A stretch of DNA of 64,000 bases. Source: Zelonia costaricensis. Taxonomy: Eukaryota > Euglenozoa > Kinetoplastea > Trypanosomatida > Trypanosomatidae. The stretch is from positions 1 to 64,000 of the forward strand of contig JASAOO010003486.1 of assembly GCA_030849075.1 (NCBI GenBank), in the 5' to 3' direction. A model generated the notes under the pieces. That model made no database searches. It saw nothing but the letters and a program-made list of their open reading frames with translations, and was not told the DNA's origin. Shown here one piece after another: positions 21,154 through 31,390 of this stretch; position 1 is the stretch's first letter, and every line of letters begins with the position of its first letter. Both the position numbers and the translations under genes were made by a program.

Positions 21154-24010
21154 CGCCGATGTCTCGCCGCTCTCAGCACCTGTCGAAACAGACAATGAAG
21201 CCAAGCAAGAAAAGGCACCCAGAGACACGGGGAGCGCCTACTTCACGCGAGTGTGTCAATGAAGCCTGCTATTGGCGTGCGTTTTCTTGCCAAGGCACCC
21301 GTCCCGAGCGCGACCCGGGTACGTGACTGTACGCACGCGCCGCTGGGCAAGAGGTACGCCGGGAAGAGGGCGTCGTCGCGGAAAGCACACCGTCAAAGCA
21401 GTGCACCGTCTCAAAGGGGCGGAGAGGGGAGTAGAGGATACGCGACCACTGTCACAAAGCTGCCGTCTCGCGATGTCACGGCGGGAGAAAAAAGAGGGCA
21501 GAAAAGAAAATTACAGTTGGCGAGAGCCGCTCAACGCGTGCCGTTTGAGGTTGCAAGGCGCTGATAAGCACGATTTGAGGCCTGAATTGCCAGGCGGGGG
21601 GGGTAAAAGCAAAGGGCGGGCTTTTTCGCTGTTCGTCTGGGGGAAAAGGGAGGTAAATAAGGACGCTTGGCGGTGCGCTGTGGCGGCACTGAGTGACTCG
21701 CAGCACGCAGTGCCGGAAGACACCTAGTTCTTCGCAGCTCGTGCTCGTGTGCGCACACACCCCTCTCCTTCGGCTGAAGAGAAAAAAAAGAAGGAGAGCC
21801 TTGTCCTTTGTAGCTTTGCTTGTGCTCCTCCTTCACGCAACACGACAAGCAGACTTGCAGGGAAAAAAAACGCGTATGTGTATTGTGTGGGTGTGTGGAA
21901 GCGACAGGAGCGAGCAGGCCCAATAGGAGAGAGGAGAAAAAGAAAGCAGACGAAAGGGAGGAGAAGTAGAAAAGCGGCGGGAGAGGGATTCGGGCCGGTG
22001 GGACGAGGACAAAGCGGTGACCGCAAAACTCGGGGAGGGGATGGGGAAGAAGAGGAACAAGAAGGAAAGCACTCGACGAAAAGGAAAAAAAGGGGAGGCG
22101 GCAGAAAGGATGAAGACAAGTGAACAAAGAGAGAGGCAGGAGGAAGCCAGAAAAAGAAACCACACAAACACACTCGAGAGGAGAGGCAGAGGTACACAGA
22201 CACGAAGAAAAAAAAAGGGCTAGAAGCTGAGAGTAGCGTGGGGGTGGCTAGGGATAAACAGGTGGGTCCTCGTGGTGCGTCGCAGCGATAACACAATCAG
22301 GCTGCGGGAGTAGGGGAAAGAGGAGTGAAGAGAATGAAAAAGAGGGCTGAGACGGGGCAGTGGCGAAAGGCCACAGCAAGACAGACGAAGTCACTCTGTC
22401 GGAAAAAGAAAGAGCTGCACCTGTCTCTGGCTTTTTTCCCGGTATAGCCTCCCTCAGGGATCTGTTTCCTTTTCTCGTCCCGGGAGGGAAGGAGAAGGAG
22501 AAGGAGAGGGCAGGCGCACAAGAGGGAATGAAAAAAAAAAGCTGCGCGCTCCGCTGCTGAAGTAGTGGGCGTGGACGATGACGGCAACGTACGGTACTGC
22601 TTGTTTGTGTGCGTGTTTTGTTTCTTTCTGAGCTCCTCTTCCGTTGCCTGTTGCTATCGAAGAACCCCGTTGTCGCTGCGCCTCGCGTGCCTTCACGTCG
22701 ACAAAAGGAAACGCCCAAGGAAGACCAAAGTTGTAAACGACGGAGCACCTCCGACCCTCCGCACGAAGCAAGCAGGAAACGTGAAGCCGCAGTAAGCAGA
22801 GCACCGCGTGAGAGTGCGCTCGTTCCTCTGCAGTGTGGCGAGAAGGCACTCGTCTCGGTGCCAGGTGAAAGGACAAACAGGAGTGAGGGTGAGCAAGCAA
22901 AGAGGAGACGAGGGGGGAGTAGGCAAGACGGGCTCCCTGCCGCAACGCCACTCGAAGAAGGCGGGGGAGTGATCTGGAAAGACTAAAAAAGAGGGGACGC
23001 GACACGCCAGCGCGGATGTTCGAGACGCACACCTCGATAGCGGGAAGATGGAGAGAGCAAAAGGGGGTAAAAGGCCAGCTAGTGGAAAAGGTCCAAGAAC
23101 CTGTGGCGTCTCTCGCTGAATCTTGTCAAGGTACGACCTGGATCTGTATTCCGTTTCTTTTTGAGGTGAGTGTGAGGGGGGAGGGGGAAGGGGGGGAGGC
23201 AAGCGAAAGTTTCGAGCCTGTGTGTGAGTTGGTTCAGTCGTCAAGGCGCTTTGCTTTGTGTGTGTGTGTGTGTGCGCGCTCTAACGGGGGATGACCAGCG
23301 ACGCGCCTTGATCAACTTTTCTTTTCTCTGTAGGGGCTGCTGTCCAAAAGCACAAAATGCTCCAAACAAAACAAAAAACGCGCGCGCAGGTGAGTCTCGT
23401 GGGGCGACAAGACGTGGTGAAGCAGTGGGTGCTCGTTGGCGAAGCGCAACTCTGCGCAAGACCCCGGCGGCGTGAGTGGTGAAGGGATTGCGTCGAGAAA
23501 GAGAAGAAAAGGAAGTGAAAGAGAAGCGCCAAAGGTGTCAGTGCGACAGGGTCGGCAAGCATGCGTACAGCAGCTAGGACGAAAAAGACCGGCGCCCTTG
23601 ACACGGGTCAATGTGTAGCCGTCGCGGAGTGCGTAGCCAAGATGAGCTTCTGCTGCGAAACAGCACTTGCGCACTCGTGTGTGGCGGCGTCGGAGTGTCT
23701 GCGTGTGGGTGCCGTACTCACGAGTGTGTGCTGTTTTCTCCTCTTCGCCGGTTTGTGTGCGCTTTTTGGTTTGTTTTCATTACCCCGAAGCAGCTGTTCC
23801 GGGGTCGCACTCTGTCAAGCCACGTTTTCCTCTTGTTTTGCAATTGTAAACCTCAAGTCCTGAAAAAGACGAGGTTGAGCGCAGAGGTGGTGGAAAGGGA
23901 GAAGTGTAGCAGTGTCTATGCGGACGTGTATGTGAGTTTGTGTGTGTGTGCGTCTGCAATCTAGATGGACATCTCGTGAAGGGTCAGGAAAGAAACGGCC
24001 AGCTCGCAGG
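21154..24010. other. 2.9-kb gene-free spacer upstream of the AKT-like kinase
   Basis: The stretch is strongly purine-rich on the plus strand (21.4-23.1 kb), giving a pyrimidine-rich transcript, with T and GT tracts near 22437 and 23262. Frames encode poly-Phe/Ser/Leu strings. It should contain the 3' UTR of the upstream hypothetical gene and the leader of the kinase. No gene is supported. Confidence 0.55.
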
Positions 24011-25138
24011 TCATCTGTCGTCCTCTTGAATCCTGTCTGGCACCTGCCCAAGCGCCTCCTTCACGCAGCGCATGAGAAACTCGTGGTACGTGGTGGTGCA
24101 GCGCCGAATTCGTCGCTCGTCGGATGCCGCAAGCCACACCGCAAAGTACCGTCGCAGGAGCACCAGCCCTTCCTGACGAGACACGGTGATCGATGCGGCG
24201 GCGCCGGGGGTGGCACCGCGGGCCACAGTGGGCGGCGCGGCCGACGTTGCTGTGTCCGCCAAGCAGGTGAAGGTGCTCGCCTTTGCCACGGCCGCCCCCG
24301 GAGCCCCTACACTTGGCGAGCTTGAGCAGCCTCGTGCCCGCAACGTCGTTTCATGGAGAAGCGACGGCGCAGCAGCGGCCGCGGGGCTGTGCGAGTGCTG
24401 CTGTTCTTCTGAAGGCACGGAAGTGCTGCAAAGGTAGCTGCCGCTGCATCCCCTGACATCTGGGGCGGGCAGGCCACCCAAAACCGCGCCGTCCCACACG
24501 CCGGTGGGTCGCGCCACGCACCGTTGACTCCTTTGCTGCGCATCTAGCGTGACGGGGGAAGCGCGCGCTGTGCTCGTTTTCCCTAAACTAACGCGGCGGC
24601 ACGAACCACGGAGGGTGCGAGAACTCTTCTCGACCTCAAAAGCCTCAGGTACGGGTGTTTCCTTTGGTGCTCCACCAGCTGCGTGCTGCAGGAGTGACTG
24701 AGCTGTGTGCAGTGCTTCCGTGTCAGCCTTCCACGGCTCGTCCTTCGACGCAGCAGGTTCAGCAAGCAACAGAGACGCTGCGACTGGGTGCACGTCGGCT
24801 CCGAGACGCAGCCACCAGCTGCGCTGCACCTGCTCCACGGCAACCCCACGCTGCACCGCGTCACAGCTGACAAAACTGCACACGTCCTCGACACCGCTGG
24901 CCAGTAACGACGCAGCTGGCGCTGCGTCTGAGGTCGCCCACTCCGTGCCCTGGGCGCCCTCCTTGCTCTCCGCCGTCTCGTGCTCGGGCACAGATGTAGC
25001 ATTCTGCGTGCCGGTCCGATATTCGACACCGACGGGCAGCACCCTCGTGACGGCGAGTTCGCGCGAAGGCCCCCCACCACTGACCCGCGTGTCCGCCCCC
25101 CACGTGGGGGCTTCCCGGAAGCTCCACAGTCCGGACAT
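24011..25138 (-). CDS. conserved hypothetical protein
   Basis: The 375-residue protein starts MSGLWSFREA. Its first 300 residues are Ala/Ser/Glu/Thr-rich and probably disordered. The last 60 residues are compact and helical (about QEGLVLLRRYFAVWLAASDERR, then TYHEFLMRCVKEAL), with conserved-looking Trp, Tyr and Phe, and probably form the functional part. There is no signal, membrane or enzymatic motif. Neighbours are the AKT-like kinase downstream and RGG1 upstream; I recall an unnamed gene between these two in T. brucei as well. The ATG at 25138 is the first in frame; the extension above it begins at TTG. Confidence 0.65.
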   Translation of the reverse strand: MSGLWSFREAPTWGADTRVSGGGPSRELAVTRVLPVGVEYRTGTQNATSVPEHETAESKEGAQGTEWATSDAAPAASLLASGVEDVCSFVSCDAVQRGVAVEQVQRSWWLRLGADVHPVAASLLLAEPAASKDEPWKADTEALHTAQSLLQHAAGGAPKETPVPEAFEVEKSSRTLRGSCRRVSLGKTSTARASPVTLDAQQRSQRCVARPTGVWDGAVLGGLPAPDVRGCSGSYLCSTSVPSEEQQHSHSPAAAAAPSLLHETTLRARGCSSSPSVGAPGAAVAKASTFTCLADTATSAAPPTVARGATPGAAASITVSRQEGLVLLRRYFAVWLAASDERRIRRCTTTYHEFLMRCVKEALGQVPDRIQEDDR

Positions 25139-25270
25139 TGCCCGATGTGCGCGTACTCTGCTGTACGGCAAATACAAGCGACAATGAAATCAAGTAGAAA
25201 GTTGCCAAGGAAATTAAAAGGCCGTCGTGAAAGCGCCGTTGTACACCAGCTCGCGGGTGACGATGTGAGT

Positions 25271-25304
<34 letters not shown>

Positions 25305-26546
25305 GCGCGGTGCTGTGCAAGAGAGCAGGTGAAAGGGCAACTGGAAAGAGAAGTGAAGCGCAGAAAAAAGGGAGCTGAAGAGTTCGGGTGGACACCGGTC
25401 AGCACCGATTGGCGTGACGTTGCTAGTGGTCGGTCTGTAAGTCCCCTATCACAACCACCCTTCCCCCGCACCTTGAAACCGTGGCGAAACCTGCTTGCGC
25501 GCCTTGCGAAGACCATGCGCGCGGGTAGTTGTCGGTGCGTTTTCTCCGTCAACATGTGGAACAGTCTTGCACCGAGGTTTTAAGCGCGATTCCCCAACTT
25601 GTTTTCCTTTCTGCGTTGCAACTCACGACATGGGAGGAGCACCTTGACCAAAGAAAACAAGCTTTGGAGAAAAGAAGGGGAGAAAATGTCCGAGTGCTTT
25701 TCTCTCTGCCTTCCGTGCACTCGTTTCCGCCGAGTCAACTCCACGCTGATCCGCACACACACACACACCAACAAACTCAACGTGGTCACCTGCAGACCCG
25801 ACTTTTCCCAGTCTAAAGTCGGTAAAGAGGGAAGCTTGGGGATGTCGGAATGCACACCCAACACACTGAGAGGGAACACGCCATCATCTGCTCACTGCGG
25901 CAACAGCAGCAGCAAACGGGGAAGAGACACACAGTGCTGGCCGAGATCTGTGAAATGCTGCGACCAAGTGAATCGAAAATTAGGTGCAGCGCACCGAGGC
26001 GGGCACGTGACAGTCTCTCCGTGAGAGGCCTTCGCTCTTTCCCACCACCCCGCCCTCTCACCGCAGCATTGCTTCGCCCCTCACTCCCGCCAACAAACCG
26101 CAAACGAGTTCGTCACCGCACGCTTGCGCCGCAGCGGCAGAAACGTATCGCAGAGGGCGGAGAAGACCAAACAGCGAGGTAAAAGAAGCGCGCCTTTCCT
26201 CTCTCCATTGGAGGATCGAAGAGCTGTCGCCATTCCGCAACTCGAGTCGCCGTCTCTCTTGGGACAAAGAGCACGCGCAAAGTCGGACGAAGCGAGTGGC
26301 ACAAGGGAAGGCGCAGGGGGGGGAAGGTCGCGCAGATGTGAAGAAGCGCCGGCGTCTAGGGCGCACGGAAACGAAAAAAAAACAGACCAGCCCACTCTCC
26401 TCCAATGCAACAGCTACGCACTAGAGAACGGACGGGAGAGAGCGCCTCATCTCGCGCCACACCACATCCCTCCCGAGGTGGCAAAAGTCATCAACAGAGC
26501 ACGCGCGGTGGCCGAAGACAGTCGCTGGTGCTCTGGCGGCGTACTC
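25139..26546. other. intergenic spacer with GT repeat
   Basis: This spacer lies between the RGG1 stop and the hypothetical gene start. It has a GT repeat (25277-25303) and an AC patch near 25755. No gene is seen. Confidence 0.55.
25277..25303. repeat. (GT)13 microsatellite
   Basis: A long GT repeat on the plus strand, about 140 bases upstream of the minus-strand hypothetical gene start. Confidence 0.9.
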
Positions 26547-28568
26547 TTACATGGCCGCGATCTGGTCGAGTGCCTTGATCAAAGCAGGGCCAGAGGGCTT
26601 GTCGGAGATGGCGCTCTTGAAGCGTTCAACATATTGCCCAGTCAGTCCCGCCCTGAACGCGTCGGGCGACTGCGACAAGCGCCTCAACGCACACTCCACC
26701 ACTGCCTCATCGCAGGCCTTGTTGCGAGTGGGGAAGTCGGACGTCGAAGACAAGATTATCTTGACTGCCGTGAGCAAGCCGCGCGGCTTCACCTCCTCTG
26801 CACCCTGCACAATGATGTTTGGCAACGTCGTGCTGAGGGCCTCGCAAGGGGCAAGATTGTTGCGTGCAAAGGCCTCCTCGAGATAGAGACGCAGCGCCAC
26901 CAATGACGTATAATTCCTGAGGGTCGCGAGATTGCGAGACGCTCCGTACCCACCATCCTCACCGTTGTGCTCCTCCACCGGCTCCTCATCCGCGCCGGAT
27001 GCCTCCGCGTTTAGCCGTGGAGGACGCGTTCCGACGGCCACATTTGCCAGCGCAACGAAAATCTCCGTCGAGGGCAGCTTCTTCTTGCGAAGCACTTCCG
27101 CCAGGCGCTCAAAGGATACAACGGACCCTCTGCCGAAAGAGGTCATTTGGATGAGTGTATTGCACATGTTTTGTTGCACCTCAACAGAAAGCTCGATTCC
27201 AGCGGCGTCAGCGTGCTTCCAGAGGCGACGCGCCGTGCCCACGGAAACGAACGAACTCACCACCTTCAGCCGCTGCACGATCGCTTCGGACAGCTCGGCG
27301 AGCGAGGCTTTCAACTTGGCGCTCGGCTCGCCGGGCCGTTGCCGGGTCAATGAAATGGCTAGCAGCAGCTCAGCAATGTGCTCATCCGTGTGGAAGTGCG
27401 CCGTCTCAGTGGCACGCGCAATGACGGTGCACAACGCCTCCTCGGACACGCACAGCTCGGCTGCTGCGCCAAAAACGGTGACGACCTCGCGGGAGTGCAT
27501 GGTGGGCAGCTTCTCCATAATGTGCGTCATTGCAGCGTCAGCGATCCGCCTCCATGCCACCTCGTCGCGGGTCCGCAAGCTGTGCCGCTGTATCACCGTT
27601 GCCGCGGTGGACAGCTGCGGCGCCGGCATAGAGGCGAGACACGGCTCAAGCTGCAAGAGAAGCTCGTCCTGCAGCTTCTCGTTTTCGACGATACCACGAC
27701 GCCAGAAGGCTTGCAGCACCATCACCACCTCAACAGGCGTCATCTTGCCCATTACGGCCTGCACCGCCGGCATCACCTCACTGGACATCACCTTCGACAC
27801 CTCCGGGAGGTTAAGGACGCCGAGCGCATTGGTCAGGAGCGCCAAATTCTGCGGTGAAATGCCGCGCATGTTGTTCCGCATCCACTGCGCCGCCTGAATT
27901 ACGCCCTCTCCCCGCGGGGCTATGTTGAACATGGACGCGCAGTTGAGCACGATGGCGACTGATCGTTCGTCTTGGGTGGAGGGATCGATGCGTACGCGGT
28001 GCAACACCCTGCGAGCCTCTCGCGTCAGCATTGCCCGGTCCCGCTCTGACTTCGCCTTCTTGTAATCCTGCTTCAGCTTGTGCAGCTTCTCAGCGTCCTG
28101 CGCGAGGTAATCCAGCTTCCCTCGGTGCGGTGGTGCCTCGTTGTCGTCGCGGTTGTACGAACGGTTTCCAAAGCCGCGCTGACGGTTCCCGAAGTCTCCT
28201 TGCCGACGATCGTCACGGCCCTGGTACCGGCCCTCGTTTCCGTCACGCCGATTCCCGTGGCGCTGCGGACGTTCGTCGTACCGCCGATTGTCGCCCCCGC
28301 GCCGCTGGTTGCGGTTGTCGTAGCCGCGATCGGAATACTCGCTACTGCCGTACCCGCCCTCGTGCTGCTGCTGATACCGTTGCTGCTGCGCCCCGCCAAA
28401 GCTGCCGCCATGGCGAGGTCCACCTCCACCGCCACCACCACCGCGACCACCGCGGCCGCCGCCCTGGTTGTATCCACGCTGGTGCAGCGCGACGGACGTG
28501 CCGAGCAGCGTGCTGTACGCCCGCGCCTGAAGAGGGGCCCGCGCCAACGCCGAACACCGCTGGAGCAT
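26547..28568 (-). CDS. RGG1: RGG1-like mitochondrial RNA-binding protein, RNA-editing complex associated
   Basis: The 673-residue protein begins with a presequence-like stretch (MLQRCSALARAPLQARAYST). A Gly/Arg/Gln-rich domain (about 33-150) follows, with GRGGRGG repeats and many Arg-Asp and Tyr-Asn pairs. The long remainder (about 165-673) is helical and repeat-like. This matches TbRGG1, a mitochondrial oligo(U)-binding protein associated with the guide-RNA-binding (MRB1/RESC) complex in kinetoplast RNA editing. The next-but-one gene downstream is the AKT/RAC-like kinase, the arrangement I recall around RGG1 in T. brucei. The ATG at 28568 is chosen because a polypyrimidine tract lies just upstream on the coding strand and the open frame above it starts at GTG. 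Confidence 0.75.
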   Translation of the reverse strand: MLQRCSALARAPLQARAYSTLLGTSVALHQRGYNQGGGRGGRGGGGGGGGPRHGGSFGGAQQQRYQQQHEGGYGSSEYSDRGYDNRNQRRGGDNRRYDERPQRHGNRRDGNEGRYQGRDDRRQGDFGNRQRGFGNRSYNRDDNEAPPHRGKLDYLAQDAEKLHKLKQDYKKAKSERDRAMLTREARRVLHRVRIDPSTQDERSVAIVLNCASMFNIAPRGEGVIQAAQWMRNNMRGISPQNLALLTNALGVLNLPEVSKVMSSEVMPAVQAVMGKMTPVEVVMVLQAFWRRGIVENEKLQDELLLQLEPCLASMPAPQLSTAATVIQRHSLRTRDEVAWRRIADAAMTHIMEKLPTMHSREVVTVFGAAAELCVSEEALCTVIARATETAHFHTDEHIAELLLAISLTRQRPGEPSAKLKASLAELSEAIVQRLKVVSSFVSVGTARRLWKHADAAGIELSVEVQQNMCNTLIQMTSFGRGSVVSFERLAEVLRKKKLPSTEIFVALANVAVGTRPPRLNAEASGADEEPVEEHNGEDGGYGASRNLATLRNYTSLVALRLYLEEAFARNNLAPCEALSTTLPNIIVQGAEEVKPRGLLTAVKIILSSTSDFPTRNKACDEAVVECALRRLSQSPDAFRAGLTGQYVERFKSAISDKPSGPALIKALDQIAAM

Positions 28569-29707
28569 TTTCAAAGACGTGAAGAGACGAAAAAGGGAGT
28601 GCAACACAGCACTCGCGCACCCGAAAATGAGTCAAAATTTGTGTTTTTCTTTGATGTGGAGTGCAGCGCGGGCACTCGTCGAAGTCAGCATAGATTTGAG
28701 GCGCACGGGTGTGCGTTTGCGTTGAGGAGAAAAGCAAAGAGAAGCAGAGCAGTGAGGCAAGTAAAAGCGGAAGACGGCAGTAGAGCATGGAGCGCAAGAT
28801 TCGAAGATGCGGCCACTTTCGCATGCAAGCGACAATCAACCCTCCTCCTCCCCCCCCCCTCACCCTCTCTCACCCTCTCATCCAGGAACATCAAGGAGAA
28901 ACTCGCACGCAGCGACAGAAAGCAATGGTAGGCAGGCTTGCTGTAACTTGAACTTCGTAAACGCGAGTAGCAAGAGAGCCCTACGCGCCGGCCTAGCACT
29001 TGCACCCTCGGTCCATTCTTACCAGCCCGCAAGAGGAGCAGTAAATGTAATATGTGCATCCAACGAACTCGCGGCACTGCGGTCCAGCTCGCACATGGAG
29101 TGCACCGGGCTGCTTTGACCTCGCCACCCGCAGGCTTCTTACTCTCCCGCCCCCTCCCCATCGGCTGCGCTGCCTCGCTTTATCGCGTTTCGTTCTCATC
29201 GGTGTTGTTGTTGCTTTCTGTGCGCTCTCAAGACGCCATCTTTGCGTTTACCACAAGCAGGATTCGCCGAAGTACAGCTGCGGAACGGGAATGAGCAAGA
29301 TCACAGAAGCAAGGGAGAGGAGAAGAGCAATGACAATCCATATGCGCCAGCGTGATACACACATCCATGCTGTAGCAAAGCCGCTGGCACATGGCAGTGT
29401 GCCCACAAACCTTCTCGCACATACATACACACTCGCCGTCACGCCACAGCGGTGGATCACAGAGGGCGCCTCTGCGTAGCAGCCTTGACGGACGCACCGC
29501 TGGAGACGCGAAACAATGGGAAGGGTAAACATCGGGGATGCCTCTTTCCCCCACGCGTCACCGTTCAGCGAAATGGAGACACAGACGCACACACAAGTAC
29601 ACCTGCGTCGCAGGCACGTGCACGCCGTTTTGCATGTGCTAGCGACGTGGTGAGCGCCACTGCCCGAGCGTCCTGGCCATGAGCGCTTTGGCTGCACCAT
29701 CGCACTC
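28569..29707. other. intergenic spacer
   Basis: This is spacer between the small docking-domain protein stop and the RGG1 start. It has a C run near 28851. No gene is seen. Confidence 0.55.
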
Positions 29708-30079
29708 TCACGCCGTGCTCGAGCGAGCCTGGTGCGCTTCTAGGTAGCGCTTGTGGAACTGCATCCGCTCAAGGTCTGTACCAGGGCGCTCCCGGAGCAG
29801 CGCCAGCACCCACTCATCGAGGAAGTCGCTCACGTTGTTCTCGCGCATGTACTCGTTATCCTCGACCCGCTTCGGCTGAAAGTCGGACTCCGACGGGATC
29901 TCCTTTCCGTTGAGGATGTCATTGACAATACCCAGCGAGAACTGGACGACGTTGTCGGGGTGCTGCTGCAGGAGGCACCGCGCGATCATCTCGAAGAAGT
30001 CGACCGCGCCACCCTGGCGAAGGTAGCTCTTCGCGGCATCGATGGACTGCTCGTCCCTTGTCCACTCCGGAGCGGTCAT
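29708..30079 (-). CDS. small helical protein, possible RIIa/Dpy-30-type docking domain
   Basis: The 123-residue acidic protein starts MTAPEWTRDEQ. Residues about 14-50 (YLRQGGAVDFFEMIARCLLQQHP) resemble the helix-turn-helix dimerisation/docking fold of PKA regulatory subunits and radial-spoke proteins: an amphipathic helix, Gly turn, second helix, then Arg/His-Pro. A second similar segment (about 82-102, FLDEWVLALLRERPG) follows, so there may be two such units. In kinetoplastids such proteins are often flagellar; the function here is only inferred. The ATG at 30079 was chosen because the upstream frame lacks any conserved-looking sequence and passes through pyrimidine-rich leader. Confidence 0.6.
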   Translation of the reverse strand: MTAPEWTRDEQSIDAAKSYLRQGGAVDFFEMIARCLLQQHPDNVVQFSLGIVNDILNGKEIPSESDFQPKRVEDNEYMRENNVSDFLDEWVLALLRERPGTDLERMQFHKRYLEAHQARSSTA

Positions 30080-31390
30080 TTTTGCCTCGGACGTGAGTGG
30101 TGCGTCAAGATGCAACAATGAGATGAAAGAAAAAGCTCTAGAGCTCCCTGTTGACGACCACGATTGCGACAATGTGAACGAGCGCAAGGAGTAGTGTGTT
30201 GAAGAGCTAGGGAGCCAGGCACCAAGTCGAAGCAGAGCGAAAGTTTCGTAGCTGTTGTAGCCGACGTCGTCGCGCTTGCGTGCTGACGATGAGGACCGCA
30301 GGGAAAAGCCGTGGAAGAAGAGCGTGTGAGAGGTGCAGGAGTCGTCTCTGACGAGGTCCTATACAAAGGATGGAGTGCGTCACCGCAAGCGCGAGCACTG
30401 AGCGCGGTGCGAGGGGTACATCAATGCGGAAAGGGCGTTTCGAGCCTTGCCCCCCGGGGACACACAGCTGTGCAACGCCAGAGAACTCGCCACTTGCAAA
30501 AAGCCTGCGGACGTCCTCGTTGAACTTAGCCCTCGTGGGCCCTTTCAAGACTGCGCACAGCGCTGCCCGCCACCAAGGTGGCGGGCAGTCGAAGCGGAAA
30601 ACTGACGGTGGCACAAGCCTCACAACTCATGATCCCCTTCCCCGCCCTGTGTCAGAGCAGCGGCTTCACTCGTTACAACAACCGAGCTGTCTGTTTTCAT
30701 CTACTTTAAAGTGTTTGCGCCACGTATGATGGAAGTTGGAGTCAAGGGGGGGTTTGAAGGACAAGCGCAGCGCGTGCCGGCGCTCGCGACCATGCCTGCT
30801 TGTGTGACGCACGTGAGAAAAAGAAGACAAACTAGTCCAAAGAGAAAATGAAACGAAAAAAGTGGCAAAAGCAGCATATAGGCGGTCCGCGCGCACGCGA
30901 TGCAGGCGGCGGTGGCGCGGCTATGGCACAGACAAAGGAAAGAGGGAGGGACTAGACGGAACAGAAAAAGAGTAGGCGAGCACTGAAGCAGCTGCAGGCA
31001 AGCCCTAAAAGCTCCTTTTTCTATTTGCCCCCCCCCCACCTCGAAAGATCATCCATCTCGCTCTTCACCCATGTCGATCCTCCTCTCCGTACCAGAACCT
31101 TGCGCCTCACACCTCATTCATTTCTCTTTTTTTTTCTTGCGTTGAGGTCGTTGATGCTGCAGCGACGGCGCGTGCTGAGGCCTCATCGCTGTCGCACGCT
31201 GCTTTTTTTTTTTGCCCCTTGCCGTGACGCTCGCCTTGTGTCCAGACACGAGACACAACCCGCCAGCATCGCCACCCGGCCTCTTCGCTCTGAGATGAGA
31301 ATGCGGAGTCTGATAGAGGCTGACCGCAGAAAGCCAAGCGCCCTCCGAGCTGCGGGCGTCCGGCGGTCGCCTCGCCTCGCCTCGCCATCC
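30080..31390. other. intergenic spacer with perfect hairpin
   Basis: This spacer lies between the armadillo-repeat gene stop and the docking-domain protein start. It contains a perfect inverted repeat (30563-30588), a nine-base C run near 31027 and two T runs near 31125 and 31203. No gene is supported. Confidence 0.55.
30563..30588. repeat. perfect inverted repeat, 12-bp arms
   Basis: The arms CTGCCCGCCACC (30563-30574) and GGTGGCGGGCAG (30577-30588) are exact reverse complements separated by AA. They could form a stable GC-rich hairpin in the minus-strand transcript, in or near the 5' leader of the docking-domain protein gene. Confidence 0.9.

Noticed and set aside
24011..25177. A start for the hypothetical gene 13 codons further upstream
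   Set aside because: The upstream codon is TTG; the first ATG is at 25138. The same reasoning removed non-ATG extensions of the GTPase, RGG1 and EMC7-like genes.
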